From positions 62,001 through 126,000 of the forward strand of contig CAYUMH010000003.1 in assembly GCA_964445775.1 (NCBI GenBank): a DNA stretch of 64,000 bases, read 5' to 3'. Positions 42,928 through 51,941 of this stretch are shown piece after piece. Under the pieces are notes generated by a model. It was not told the origin of the DNA, did not search any database, and saw only the letters and a program-made list of their open reading frames with translations. This stretch comes from Terrimonas sp964445775 (GTDB lineage Bacteria; Bacteroidota; Bacteroidia; Chitinophagales; Chitinophagaceae). Within the stretch, counting starts at the first letter, position 1, and the number at the start of each line of letters is the position of its first letter. Both the position numbers and the translations under genes were made by a program.

Positions 42928-44256
42928 TTAAATAAAACGGTTGATGATATTTTCCAGGTATTCCTGTCTGCCGCTGATAACTGCAGGCTCACCATTATTC
43001 ACTGCAAAATTTCTCAGGTCTTCCAGGCTTAATTTACCGGCTTCAAAATCTTTACCGGCACCGCTGTCAAAGCTGGCATAACGGTCGGTTCGGATTTTTT
43101 TATAATCCGATTTTTGTAAAATATTATCAGCTATTACCAGGGCACGGGCAAAATTATCTATGCCGCCAATATGTGCATGAAACAGGTCAGCCGGATCGGT
43201 TGAGTTACGACGGATCTTAGCATCAAAGTTAATACCGCCGCCTGCAAAGCCACCGCCTTCCACAATCACCAGCATCGATTCAACCAGTTCGTTCAGGTTA
43301 TTAGGGAACTGATCAGTATCCCAGCCGTTTTGATAGTCACCGCGATTAGCGTCAATGCTACCTAAGGTATTGGTATCAACGGCAATTTGTAATTCATGCT
43401 GGAAAGTATGGCCCGCTAGGGTAGCATGGTTTACTTCCAGGTTCAGTTTAAAATCATTCAGCAGGTCGTATTGACGCAGGAAGCCGATCACTGTCTCTGC
43501 ATCATAATCATATTGGTGTTTGCTGGGCTCACATGGTTTAGGCTCGATAAAGAAAGTGCCGGTAAAACCATTTTTACGGGCATAATCTTTTGCTGTATGT
43601 AAAAAGCGGGCAAAATGTTCTTTCTCACGTTTCATATTGGTGTTCAGCAAACTCATATAACCTTCACGGCCACCCCAGAAAACATAATTCTCGCCACCCA
43701 ATGCAATAGTAGCATTTAAAGCGGCCTGTACCTGTGCCGCACCGTGTGCCAGTACATGAAAATCGGGGTTGGTTGAAGCGCCGTTCATATAACGTTCGTG
43801 GCTGAACAGATTGGCAGTACCCCATAACAATTTAACACCACTATCGGCCTGTTTTTGTTTTAAATAAGCGGTAACAGCTTCCAGTCTTTTTTCATTATCC
43901 ACTACATCATTGGTATAATCCACTACGTCCACATCATGAAAACAATAGTAGGGCAAGCCTAATTTGGTAATAAACTCAAATGCGGCATCAGCTTTATCCT
44001 TAGCACGTTCTATAGCGTCTCCTTTTTTATCCCAGGCAAAAAAATGGGTACGGCCACCAAAAGGGTCGGCACCGCTGCCACAGAAGCTATGCCAGTAAGC
44101 AACAGCAAAACGTAACCACTCTTTCATGGTTTTTCCGGCCACCAATTTTGTTTCATCATACCAGCGGTAAGCCAATGGGTTATCACTTTCCAGTCCCTCA
44201 TATTGTATAGCGGGTATTCCTTTAAAATATTCCTGTTGTCCTAATAAAACACTCAT
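42928..44256 (-). CDS. xylA: Xylose isomerase
   Basis: This 442-residue cytoplasmic enzyme converts D-xylose to D-xylulose with two divalent metals. Class II signatures are present: FFAWDKKGDAIERAKDKADA, YYCFHDVDVVD with the catalytic His and Asp, FFIEPKPCEPSKHQYDYDAE with metal ligands, NLEVNHATLAGHTFQHELQI, and FHAHIGGIDNFARALVIADN. The length is that of the long class II enzymes. It lies 60 bases after the xylulokinase gene, so the two are co-transcribed, and before a terminator. Confidence 0.97.
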   Translation of the reverse strand: MSVLLGQQEYFKGIPAIQYEGLESDNPLAYRWYDETKLVAGKTMKEWLRFAVAYWHSFCGSGADPFGGRTHFFAWDKKGDAIERAKDKADAAFEFITKLGLPYYCFHDVDVVDYTNDVVDNEKRLEAVTAYLKQKQADSGVKLLWGTANLFSHERYMNGASTNPDFHVLAHGAAQVQAALNATIALGGENYVFWGGREGYMSLLNTNMKREKEHFARFLHTAKDYARKNGFTGTFFIEPKPCEPSKHQYDYDAETVIGFLRQYDLLNDFKLNLEVNHATLAGHTFQHELQIAVDTNTLGSIDANRGDYQNGWDTDQFPNNLNELVESMLVIVEGGGFAGGGINFDAKIRRNSTDPADLFHAHIGGIDNFARALVIADNILQKSDYKKIRTDRYASFDSGAGKDFEAGKLSLEDLRNFAVNNGEPAVISGRQEYLENIINRFI

Positions 44257-44316
44257 GATATCTTGTTTTTATATTTTAATCAAATAACTTTTTTACGAAT
44301 TACAATTAACTTGTTT

Positions 44317-45786
44317 TTATAGGGGTAGTCCTGCTTTCCACAGTGCATACAGGTCTTCGTACCGGTTGTCCTTCTCCGGCTCTACCACGGCAATGGGTTT
44401 TGTGTTTTTAAAAGCATTGGCTTCGTTTAATATTCCCAGGCCAATACCCGCACCAATAGCGGCGCCTGTGCTGCCATCGTTCTTATGTAATTCCACCGGC
44501 ACTTGGGTCGTATTCACAAATACCCGGTTAAACACTTCGCTTAAAAACATATTGGACGAACCTGCCCGGATAATTTTGGGAGCAATGCCGTTCTCCCGCA
44601 TAATATCAATACCATAACGCAGGGCAAATACAATACTCTCCTGTATGGCCCGGTATAGATGGGCCGTGCCATGAATATTCAGGTCCAGGTTATTGAAATG
44701 CGCACCGATAATGCGGTTATTAAAAATTCTTTCGGCGCCATTGCCAAAAGGATAAACTGATAATCCATTGCTGCCTGGTTCTACGGTAGCAGCTGCCTCA
44801 TTCATTTGCTGGTAGGTAATATGCTGACCGCCGGTAATTTTTTTTATCCAGCTGTTCATAATACCACAACCATTTATGTTTAATAATACACCAATACGTT
44901 GCTGTTGTGCCGTATGATTTACGTGGGCAAAGGAGTTAATGCGTGACTGCTGGTCGTATACCAATTGATCACTTACGGCATACACTACGCCTGAAGTGCC
45001 GGCGGTAGCTGCTACTTCGCCGGGTTGCAGTACATTCAGGGCTAAGGCATTATTGGGTTGGTCACCTGCTTTATAGGTAACGGGTATACCGGTGCTTAAG
45101 CCTAACTCTTCCGCTACTGTTTTTTGTAATTGTCCATGTGGGGTAAATACTTCCTGTATATCCGGTATCAATGCGCTGTCAAAACCAAAATAATTTAATA
45201 CATCGGCTGACAGGCTTTGGTTTTTAAAATCCCAGAACACGCCTTCGCTTAAGGCCGATACGCTGGTGTTGATCTCCCCGGTGAGTTTCATATTAATATA
45301 ATCGCCGGGTAACATGATCTTTGCGATGCGTTCATAGATCTGCGGTTCGTTGGCTTTTACCCAGGCCAGTTTACTGGCGGTAAAATTGCCGGGCGAGTTT
45401 AACAAGTGCGCTAAACTTTTTTCGTGCCCGATACTGTCGAATGCTTTATTACCAATTTCAACGGCGCGGCTATCGCTCCAGATAATACTGTTACGGAGTA
45501 CATGTTGTTGCTGGTCCACTGCTACCAGGCCATGCATCTGGTAGGCAATACCAATAGCGGCAATATCTTTGGGGTTATACTTACCGGTGGCATTGGCTTT
45601 TAAAATGGCCTGCTGCGCATCGCTCCACCATTGTAAGGGCGATTGCTCGGCAAATCCGGGCTGTGGTGATATAACACCGGTTTCGGTTTCCGGGTATTGT
45701 ACATTGGCCAGTGTTTGCCCGGTGTGTGCATCAAATACCGAAGCTTTTACCGATGATGTTCCTATATCTAATCCTAATAACAACAT
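44317..45786 (-). CDS. xylB: Xylulokinase
   Basis: This 489-residue FGGY sugar kinase phosphorylates D-xylulose, giving D-xylulose 5-phosphate for the pentose phosphate pathway. It starts MLLLGLDIGTSSVKASVFDA, the ATPase phosphate-1 motif; a longer frame upstream adds 16 residues without family similarity, so 45786 is the start. The substrate segment AIGIAYQMHGLVAVD with the MHG motif identifies xylulokinases. AGDQPNNALALNVLQPGEVA and GTSGVVYAV form the second phosphate region, and IRAGSSNMFLSEVFN the adenosine motif. It is followed by xylA. Confidence 0.94.
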   Translation of the reverse strand: MLLLGLDIGTSSVKASVFDAHTGQTLANVQYPETETGVISPQPGFAEQSPLQWWSDAQQAILKANATGKYNPKDIAAIGIAYQMHGLVAVDQQQHVLRNSIIWSDSRAVEIGNKAFDSIGHEKSLAHLLNSPGNFTASKLAWVKANEPQIYERIAKIMLPGDYINMKLTGEINTSVSALSEGVFWDFKNQSLSADVLNYFGFDSALIPDIQEVFTPHGQLQKTVAEELGLSTGIPVTYKAGDQPNNALALNVLQPGEVAATAGTSGVVYAVSDQLVYDQQSRINSFAHVNHTAQQQRIGVLLNINGCGIMNSWIKKITGGQHITYQQMNEAAATVEPGSNGLSVYPFGNGAERIFNNRIIGAHFNNLDLNIHGTAHLYRAIQESIVFALRYGIDIMRENGIAPKIIRAGSSNMFLSEVFNRVFVNTTQVPVELHKNDGSTGAAIGAGIGLGILNEANAFKNTKPIAVVEPEKDNRYEDLYALWKAGLPL

Positions 45787-45911
45787 GTTTATAATAATAT
45801 TTTGAACTGTTCTGTCTTGCTGCGGCGTCAGCAAATTATAATTGTCGAATACTCATTGTCAATTGTCCATCGTCAATTGTTTCCTGCTCCATAGTATTAC
45901 CGAACGGTGCA

Positions 45912-45933
45912 GTGTGCGACGCAACAGGCGATG
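45912..45933 (+). repeat. Copy of the dispersed GTGTGCGACGC element
   Basis: It begins GTGTGCGACGC and ends GCGATG, matching copies at 5341-5362 and 36879-36900. It lies in the 176-base gap between uxuA and xylB, after an AT-rich block with repeated GTCAATTG words (45855-45880). No promoter can be assigned within the gap with confidence. Confidence 0.6.
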
Positions 45934-45962
45934 ACAGATGTGATGCAGCTGACTACAAAAAA

Positions 45963-47132
45963 TTAAATCAATGATCGCTGAATACCTAATTCCAGTCCAC
46001 GTAACTCGGCCAGGCCCTTTAAACGGCCAATGGCAGAATACCCGGGGTAAGTTTTCTTCACCAGGTCGTCCAGCATCTGGTGACCATGATCGGGACGCAT
46101 ATGAATGGCTTTATCATATTTTTTCATAGTCAACACTATCTCTTTCACCACGGTATACATATCCACGTCGCCATCTAAATGATCCGCTTCAAAAAAGTTA
46201 CCTTCTTCATCACGGCGTGTGCTGCGCAGGTGTAAAAAATGAATATGCTGGCCCAGGCGTTGTATCATGCCGGCCAGGTCGTTATCGGCACGTACGCCAT
46301 ACGAGCCGGTACAAAAGCACAGGCCATTGGCAGGTGAGGGACAGGCATTAATGATAGCTAAAGCATCGGCTTCAGTGCTCACAATGCGGGGTAGCCCTAA
46401 AATAGGATAGGGCGGGTCGTCAGGGTGAATGGCCATTTTTAATCCAGCTTTCTCCGCAACCGGCACTACCTGTTGTAAAAAATAAAATAAATGTTGTTGT
46501 AAGCGCTCCGCATTAATATGGGCATAACCCTGTAGTGCTTCCAATATCTGCTCCTGTGTAAACTGCACTTCGCTGCCGGGCAGGCCCAGCAGGGTATTGC
46601 TGTACAGGCGTTTCTTTTCCTCTTCATCAGCCTGCTGAATATAATCGGTAGCTTTTTGTATAGTGGCCGCATCATAATCCTGTTGTGCACCGGGGCGTTG
46701 TAACAGGAACATATCAAATGCGGCAAATGCGGCTTTATTAAAATACAAGGCCTTGGCCCTGTTGGGCAATGTATAGTTTACATCGGTACGCATCCAGTCC
46801 AGTATGGGCATAAAATTGTAGGTAACTACCTTTAAGCCACAGGCTGCTACGTTCTCCAGACTGGTTTTATAATTTTCTATCTGTTGTAAAAAATTGCCCG
46901 ACTGTTTTTTAATGTCCTCATGCACGGGCAGGCTTTCTATTACTTCCCAGCTAAGGCCTGCTGCTTCTACTTCCTGTTTACGTTTATTGATCTCCTCAAC
47001 GGTCCATACATCGCCAACCGGCACATGGTGCAGGGCGGTAACAACACCGGTGCAGCCGGCCTGGCGGATATCCCAAAGACTAACGGGATCATTTGGTCCG
47101 TACCAGCGCATGGTGTGAATCATAGTTGTCAT
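45963..47132 (-). CDS. uxuA: Mannonate dehydratase
   Basis: This 389-residue cytoplasmic TIM-barrel enzyme dehydrates D-mannonate to 2-keto-3-deoxy-D-gluconate in hexuronate catabolism. The start is clear from MRWYGPNDPVSLWDIRQAGC, then TGVVTALHHVPVGDVW, a UxuA hallmark. Further blocks are MAIHPDDPPYPILGLPRIVS, CFCTGSYGVRADNDL, HFLHLRSTRRDEEGNFFEAD and IHMRPDHGHQMLDD, with conserved His, Cys and Asp metal ligands. It lies 21 bases after an SDR gene that probably makes its substrate. UxaC and KDG kinase/aldolase genes are not in this window. Confidence 0.96.
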   Translation of the reverse strand: MTTMIHTMRWYGPNDPVSLWDIRQAGCTGVVTALHHVPVGDVWTVEEINKRKQEVEAAGLSWEVIESLPVHEDIKKQSGNFLQQIENYKTSLENVAACGLKVVTYNFMPILDWMRTDVNYTLPNRAKALYFNKAAFAAFDMFLLQRPGAQQDYDAATIQKATDYIQQADEEEKKRLYSNTLLGLPGSEVQFTQEQILEALQGYAHINAERLQQHLFYFLQQVVPVAEKAGLKMAIHPDDPPYPILGLPRIVSTEADALAIINACPSPANGLCFCTGSYGVRADNDLAGMIQRLGQHIHFLHLRSTRRDEEGNFFEADHLDGDVDMYTVVKEIVLTMKKYDKAIHMRPDHGHQMLDDLVKKTYPGYSAIGRLKGLAELRGLELGIQRSLI

Positions 47133-47153
47133 ACTTAAATACTTAATCCTTTT

Positions 47154-47903
47154 TTAAAATCCTATACTGTTACCACCATCTACCGGCAGTACTACGCCTG
47201 TAATAAATTTGGCCTGGTCGTTTGCTAAAAACAAAGCAGCTTCGCCAATATCGGCGGGTTGGCCCATAATACCCATGGGGGTACGGGCAAATACTCTTTG
47301 TTTGCGTTCGGGATCACTGTTCAGTGCGGCGGCTGTCATATCGGAATAAATAAATCCCGGTGCAATACAGTTTACCCTTATCCCTTGCGGCGATAATTCT
47401 ACAGCCATGGCACGTGTCATACCTTCGATAGCAGTTTTGGATGCACTATACGCAATTACTTTGGGTAGTCCGTACTGTGCTGCCATGGAACTGATGTTCA
47501 CAATGCTGCCACTTTGTTTGGGTAACATTTTTTTAACTACTTCCCTGGAAATAGCGAAAACAGCCAGCAGGTTGGTTTGTATCACCTGCGCAAACTCATC
47601 ATCCGTTACTTCGGCAAAATGTTTTTTATAATTAACGCCCGCATTGTTTACGAGTATATCAATACGTCCGTAGGTGTCGTAAATATTTTGTACCAGCGGG
47701 GGAATGGCAGCCAGGTTATCGAGGTCGCAGGTAACAGCTGCAGCCAGCTCACCCAGTTCTTCCTTTGCTTTTTGCAGCTTCTCTGCGTTACGACCAACAA
47801 TAATGGTGAAAATATTTTGTGTAACAAAAGCCCTGGCGATGGCCAGGCCCAGGCCGGAGCCTCCTCCTGTAACAATGGCAACCTTTTGATTTGTTTGATT
47901 CAT
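47154..47903 (-). CDS. SDR oxidoreductase, probably D-mannonate (fructuronate) oxidoreductase
   Basis: This 249-residue short-chain dehydrogenase has GGGSGLGLAIAR (about 14-25), NNAGVNYK, NISSMAAQYG with the catalytic Ser, and YSASKTAI with Tyr and Lys. It ends ITGVVLPVDGGNSIGF. Placed between a LacI regulator and uxuA, it is the likely reductase of D-fructuronate to D-mannonate, a step filled by SDR enzymes where classical UxuB is absent. A gluconate 5-dehydrogenase-like activity is an alternative. Class is certain, substrate inferred. Confidence 0.87.
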   Translation of the reverse strand: MNQTNQKVAIVTGGGSGLGLAIARAFVTQNIFTIIVGRNAEKLQKAKEELGELAAAVTCDLDNLAAIPPLVQNIYDTYGRIDILVNNAGVNYKKHFAEVTDDEFAQVIQTNLLAVFAISREVVKKMLPKQSGSIVNISSMAAQYGLPKVIAYSASKTAIEGMTRAMAVELSPQGIRVNCIAPGFIYSDMTAAALNSDPERKQRVFARTPMGIMGQPADIGEAALFLANDQAKFITGVVLPVDGGNSIGF

Positions 47904-47933
47904 ATATTGGTATTGAAGGCTGACAGGCCTTGT

Positions 47934-48971
47934 TTATTTTTGTGAGGGTTTCTTTCTTAACGTGGATCCACGGATAATGAGCTCCGACTTGATGATTATT
48001 TTATTGGTCAGTGCCAGGTTTGATACGCCCTGTAAATGATTAATAAGGTTACGGGCCGTTATTTCGCCCATCTCTATACCGGGGTAGTCGATGGTGGTTA
48101 GTTTGGGCGAAACAATTTTTCCTACGGCATCATTATTAAAGCCGGCTACGGCAATGTCTTTAGGTATATTCACACCATTATCCTGCAGGGTGCGCATGAG
48201 CACGGCTGCACAAAAGTCATTACTTACAAAAACGGCATCGGGTCTTTTACGCATGGACAGTATCTGCATGGCAGCCTGTATACCTGCTTCCTCTGAAAGC
48301 TGGTTGATAATAAGGAGGTCCTTATCGTAGTTTAATTTGTTGTCCTTTAATGCCTGCTGGTAGCCTTTAAATCTTTCCGAATATACGTTACGCTCCAGGC
48401 TGGCAGTTACATGCATGATACGTTTGCATCCCTGTTTGGCCAGGTGGCTGGTAATATCATAACCGGCCTTGTAGTTATTAATAATAACCTGGGCAAAATC
48501 GGTATGCTCATAAACACGGTCAAAGAAAATAACGGGGATACCCTTTTTAAAAAAGGGATCAAAATGGTCAAGGTTCTCCGTATCAAAAGCCAGGGAAGCG
48601 ATCAGCCCGTCAACCCGTTTATGAAAAAGGTTATGCGCATTGGCTATTTCTTTCTCTTTTCTTTCCGATGAGTGGGCAATAATAATATCATAACCGGCTT
48701 CGGTAGTTACTTTTTCAATACCTGCCAGTACTGAGGTGATGAAATTGCTTTTCAGTTCGTGTACCAGTACCCCAATGGTATTTGTATTTCCTTTGCGCAA
48801 ATTACTGGCAAAATTGTTCGACCGGTAGCCCATTTCCAGGGCCATATCGTTAACACGCTTCCGTGTTTTTGCATTAATGGCCGGGTTATTATTAAGCGCC
48901 CTGCTTACTGTTGCAGCCGACAGGTTTAGCTTTTTGGCAATATCGTATATCGTAATATCGGGTTGGGTCAT
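47934..48971 (-). CDS. LacI-family transcriptional regulator
   Basis: This 345-residue DNA-binding repressor has an N-terminal helix-turn-helix (ITIYDIAKKLNLSAATVSRA, about 5-24, with the hinge helix to 60) and a periplasmic-binding-protein-like ligand domain from about 62 (NTIGVLVHELKSNFITSVLA, VDGLIASLAFDT, KRPDAVFVSNDFCAAVLMRT). It is the first gene of a minus-strand unit with the SDR and uxuA genes, and faces the GH3 gene across a 776-base gap that holds LacI-type operators. It probably senses a uronate or pentose intermediate and controls both directions, and perhaps itself. Confidence 0.93.
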   Translation of the reverse strand: MTQPDITIYDIAKKLNLSAATVSRALNNNPAINAKTRKRVNDMALEMGYRSNNFASNLRKGNTNTIGVLVHELKSNFITSVLAGIEKVTTEAGYDIIIAHSSERKEKEIANAHNLFHKRVDGLIASLAFDTENLDHFDPFFKKGIPVIFFDRVYEHTDFAQVIINNYKAGYDITSHLAKQGCKRIMHVTASLERNVYSERFKGYQQALKDNKLNYDKDLLIINQLSEEAGIQAAMQILSMRKRPDAVFVSNDFCAAVLMRTLQDNGVNIPKDIAVAGFNNDAVGKIVSPKLTTIDYPGIEMGEITARNLINHLQGVSNLALTNKIIIKSELIIRGSTLRKKPSQK

Positions 48972-49038
48972 AATCTTTTGTTACAATCGTTTGCACCTGT
49001 TTAAGCCAACAAAGTAAAAGTTTTTTTTTAAAAATTTG

Positions 49039-49052
49039 TGTAATCGGTTACA
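49039..49052. promoter_or_regulatory. LacI-type operator 1
   Basis: TGTAATCGGTTACA is a 14-base near-palindrome centred on CG, the usual form of LacI-family operators in Bacteroidetes. It lies 68 bases upstream of the lacI-type gene start and could serve autoregulation. A looser site (TACAATCGTTTGCA, 48982-48995) lies closer to the start codon. Confidence 0.55.
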
Positions 49053-49075
49053 ATTTAAATTTTTTCCCTAATTTA

Positions 49076-49099
49076 GCAATCGTTCCCGGGAACGATTGC
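49076..49099. promoter_or_regulatory. 24-bp perfect palindrome
   Basis: GCAATCGTTCCC followed directly by its exact reverse complement gives a perfect 24-base dyad with central CCCGGG. It lies 24 bases from LacI-type operator 1 in the divergent control region. Its half GCAATCGTTCCCG recurs at 29705-29717, ahead of the esterase block. The outer arms (GCAATCG/CGATTGC) resemble the half-sites of the nearby operators, so a related or the same regulator may bind with wider spacing. Confidence 0.6.
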
Positions 49100-49520
49100 A
49101 TTTATTACTTTATAAATTGCCAGTATGAAAGCACTTACCCCTTATGTTTATAACCGGTGCCGTATTGCGCGTGTAGCGGATACAATAATGCCGGACCTGA
49201 CAAACTCCATAACGGCTGTTTTTACCTTCCTTTTTTTAGTATCGCCAAAAAAACCGGCAGCCATATGAAAAGCAGGTATAGAACAGGTATAAACACAACG
49301 TAAAATATCATTGGGCAAAAGGGACGGGATTCCCGTTTGCGGTTTTATTATATAAATGACTGGTAACGGAACAGTCGGACGAGCCACCTGCCAATAGCAA
49401 GAAGATCCTGGCAGGCGTATTAAATAATATAGCGTTCCTGGGATAAAAGCAGGTTTGGATGTTCTGTTGTTTTATCATACGCTTTGTAGCCTGTTAAAGG
49501 GTTTTTTTTTGATCAAACAA
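49100..49520. other. Non-coding part of the LacI/GH3 divergent region
   Basis: This 421-base stretch shows no convincing gene. A 47-codon frame (49125-49268) has no recognisable similarity and is not called. The region could hold long 5' leaders for the GH3 transcript. No clear TTG/TAnnTTTG promoter was found. Confidence 0.3.
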
Positions 49521-49534
49521 TGTAACCGATTGCA
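49521..49534. promoter_or_regulatory. LacI-type operator 2
   Basis: TGTAACCGATTGCA matches operator 1 at most positions and has the central CG. It lies 214 bases upstream of the GH3 gene start, on the GH3 side of the divergent region. Confidence 0.5.
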
Positions 49535-49627
49535 CAAAATGTATCTTTTTTTGTTCAATATTTGATTTTATGATTTTTAATAGATTGATTTATAATAAAA
49601 AATTTGAATTTATAAGCCATTTTTTAA

Positions 49628-49641
49628 TGCATCCGATTGCA
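49628..49641. promoter_or_regulatory. LacI-type operator 3
   Basis: TGCATCCGATTGCA matches the same pattern with one mismatch in the dyad (TGCAWCCG with CGATTGCA). It lies 107 bases upstream of the GH3 start, a position suited to repression of the GH3-SusC-SusD transcript. Confidence 0.5.
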
Positions 49642-49747
49642 TTTTTTAATAATATATTAATAACCCCGGGATTAGGCCACCAGCTGTAAGCAGCTCTTTG
49701 GCGGGGCTAATAGTTGAGGCTGTACAAGCCATGAAAATTAAATAAAA

Positions 49748-51928
49748 ATGAAAGTAAAACTAATTCTTGCAGGAGTACTCACGTTTGCACAATTTATGGT
49801 TAATGCACAGGCCAATAAATATATGGATAAGTTGCTGCCTATGGAAGTGAGGGTAAAAGACCTGATTTCTAAAATGACCCTGGAAGAAAAAGCCGGGCAG
49901 CTTCAATATAACAGCCCCGCTATTCCGCGTTTGGGCATACCTGTATACAACTGGTGGAACGAAGCCCTGCATGGTGTAGGTCGCAGCGGGGTGGCTACCG
50001 TTTTTCCGCAAGCCATTGGTTTGGCTGCCACTTTTGATGATGCACTGGCCAAGCTGGAGGCTGACGTAATTAGTACAGAGGCCCGGGCCATGTACAACGA
50101 GGCGCTCAAAAAAGGCTATCACCAACAATACGGAGGGCTCAGTTTCTGGACACCCAACATCAATATCTTCCGCGATCCACGCTGGGGGCGCGGCCAGGAA
50201 ACCTATGGCGAAGACCCATACCTTACCAGCAGGATGGGCGTGGCATTTGTGAAAGGACTGCAAGGTAACAATCCTGATTATTTAAAAGTAGCGGCCTGTG
50301 CCAAACATTATGCGGTACACAGCGGCCCCGAGCGCCTGCGCCACGAGTTTAATGCCTTGCCCAGCAACCAGGACCTGTGGGAAACCTACCTGCCGGCGTT
50401 TAAAGCGCTCGTAGATGCAAAAGTAGAGGCCGTAATGTGTGCTTACAACCGTACCAATAACGAACCCTGCTGCGGCAATACTTTCCTGTTGCAGGACGTG
50501 CTGCGCAAAAAATGGAATTTTAAAGGCCATGTAGTAACCGACTGCTGGGCACTTAACGATTTTTACCAGGGGCATAAAGTAGTACCAACAGTAGAGGAGT
50601 CGGCTGCACTGGCGCTCAATAAAGGTGTTGATTTGAACTGTGGTGACGAATTTTCGAAAGGGTTATTAAAAGCGCTCAAAGCCGGGCTTACCACCGAAAA
50701 ACAGGTGGATATGGCACTGGCCGCTTTATTAACTACCAAAATAAAACTGGGCATGTTTGATACACCCGGTAGTAACCCCTACGACAAATTAGCTGCCCAA
50801 AATATTAACTCGGCCGCCAATCGTGCATTGGCCCGTAAAGTGGCACAAAAATCTATCGTGCTGCTAAAAAACAATGGCATTCTGCCTTTGAAAAAGGACC
50901 AGGCAAAATATTTTGTAACCGGCCCCAACGCTACCAGTATCGAAGCCCTGCACGGCAACTATTTTGGCGTAAACAACAGTTATGCTACGGTGCTGGAAGG
51001 TATAGCCGGCCAGGTTGCAGGGGGTAGCCAGCTGCTATATGCGCCTGGCATTTTACTGGACAGACCTAATATTAATCCTATTGACTGGGCAAGTGACGAT
51101 GCCCGTAAGTCTTCGGCTACCATTATGGTAATGGGCATTACAGGCTTGTTGGAAGGGGAGGAAGGCGAATCCATTGCTTCACCTTCCTATGGCGACAGGC
51201 TGGACTATAACCTGCCGCAAAACCAGGTTGATTACCTGCGCAAAATGAAAAAGGACAATGATAAACCTGTAATAGCGGTAGTTACAGGCGGCAGCCCTAT
51301 GAACCTGGCCGAGGTGCAGGAAATAGCCGATGCCGTTTTATTGATCTGGTACCCGGGCGAAGAGGGCGGCAATGCCGTGGCCGATATTCTTTTCGGCGAT
51401 GTGGCGCCCTCCGGCAGGTTGCCTATCACCTTCCCCAAATCGCTGGAGCAGTTACCCGCCTATGAAGATTACACCATGAAAGGCAGAACCTACCGTTACA
51501 TGGAGGCAGAGCCTTTATATCCCTTTGGCTTTGGATTGAGTTACACGCGTTTTTCGTACGATAAAATTACAGTCAGCAATAAACAATTAAAAAAAGGCCA
51601 AAGTGTACAGGTATCAGCCAGCATTCATAATGCAGGCAGGGTAGCAGCCGATGAAGTGGTACAACTATACCTGTCCCCGGTAAACATCAATGCCAGTCTT
51701 CCTCTCTACTCGCTGAAAGGTTTTCAACGTATTCACCTGAAAGCCGGCGAAACAAAAACAGTAAGCTTTCTGCTACCTGCCGATGCTTTTGCCCTGGCCA
51801 ATGAAAAAGGTGAGATGGTGGTACATGAGGGGCAGTACAATATTTCGGTGGCAGGCTCTTTACCAGGCAAAAGAAGTGAAATGCTGGGTGCTGCAAAAGC
51901 GTTGCAAACAATGGTATCCGTTAAATAA
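49748..51928 (+). CDS. GH3 beta-xylosidase / beta-glucosidase
   Basis: This 726-residue exported GH3 enzyme has a signal peptide (1-20, ending MVNA). The (alpha/beta)8 domain holds WWNEALHGVG (69-78), the substrate-binding segment SFWTPNINIFRDPRWGRGQE, KHYAVHSG (186-193) and the nucleophile Asp265 in HVVTDCWALNDF. The sandwich domain runs from about 355 to 590 (GLLEGEEGESIAS), and a fibronectin-like C-terminal domain from about 620 to 715. The HGVG and TDCWA forms are those of plant and bacterial beta-xylosidases. It opens the plus-strand block, 13 bases before the GH88 fusion gene, under the predicted LacI operators. Confidence 0.93.
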   Translation: MKVKLILAGVLTFAQFMVNAQANKYMDKLLPMEVRVKDLISKMTLEEKAGQLQYNSPAIPRLGIPVYNWWNEALHGVGRSGVATVFPQAIGLAATFDDALAKLEADVISTEARAMYNEALKKGYHQQYGGLSFWTPNINIFRDPRWGRGQETYGEDPYLTSRMGVAFVKGLQGNNPDYLKVAACAKHYAVHSGPERLRHEFNALPSNQDLWETYLPAFKALVDAKVEAVMCAYNRTNNEPCCGNTFLLQDVLRKKWNFKGHVVTDCWALNDFYQGHKVVPTVEESAALALNKGVDLNCGDEFSKGLLKALKAGLTTEKQVDMALAALLTTKIKLGMFDTPGSNPYDKLAAQNINSAANRALARKVAQKSIVLLKNNGILPLKKDQAKYFVTGPNATSIEALHGNYFGVNNSYATVLEGIAGQVAGGSQLLYAPGILLDRPNINPIDWASDDARKSSATIMVMGITGLLEGEEGESIASPSYGDRLDYNLPQNQVDYLRKMKKDNDKPVIAVVTGGSPMNLAEVQEIADAVLLIWYPGEEGGNAVADILFGDVAPSGRLPITFPKSLEQLPAYEDYTMKGRTYRYMEAEPLYPFGFGLSYTRFSYDKITVSNKQLKKGQSVQVSASIHNAGRVAADEVVQLYLSPVNINASLPLYSLKGFQRIHLKAGETKTVSFLLPADAFALANEKGEMVVHEGQYNISVAGSLPGKRSEMLGAAKALQTMVSVK

Positions 51929-51941
51929 TAAATAAAAAACG

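Noticed and set aside
49125..49268. 47-codon frame in the LacI/GH3 intergenic region
   Set aside because: There is no recognisable similarity or signal peptide, and the composition is like the surrounding non-coding DNA. It could only be supported by expression data.
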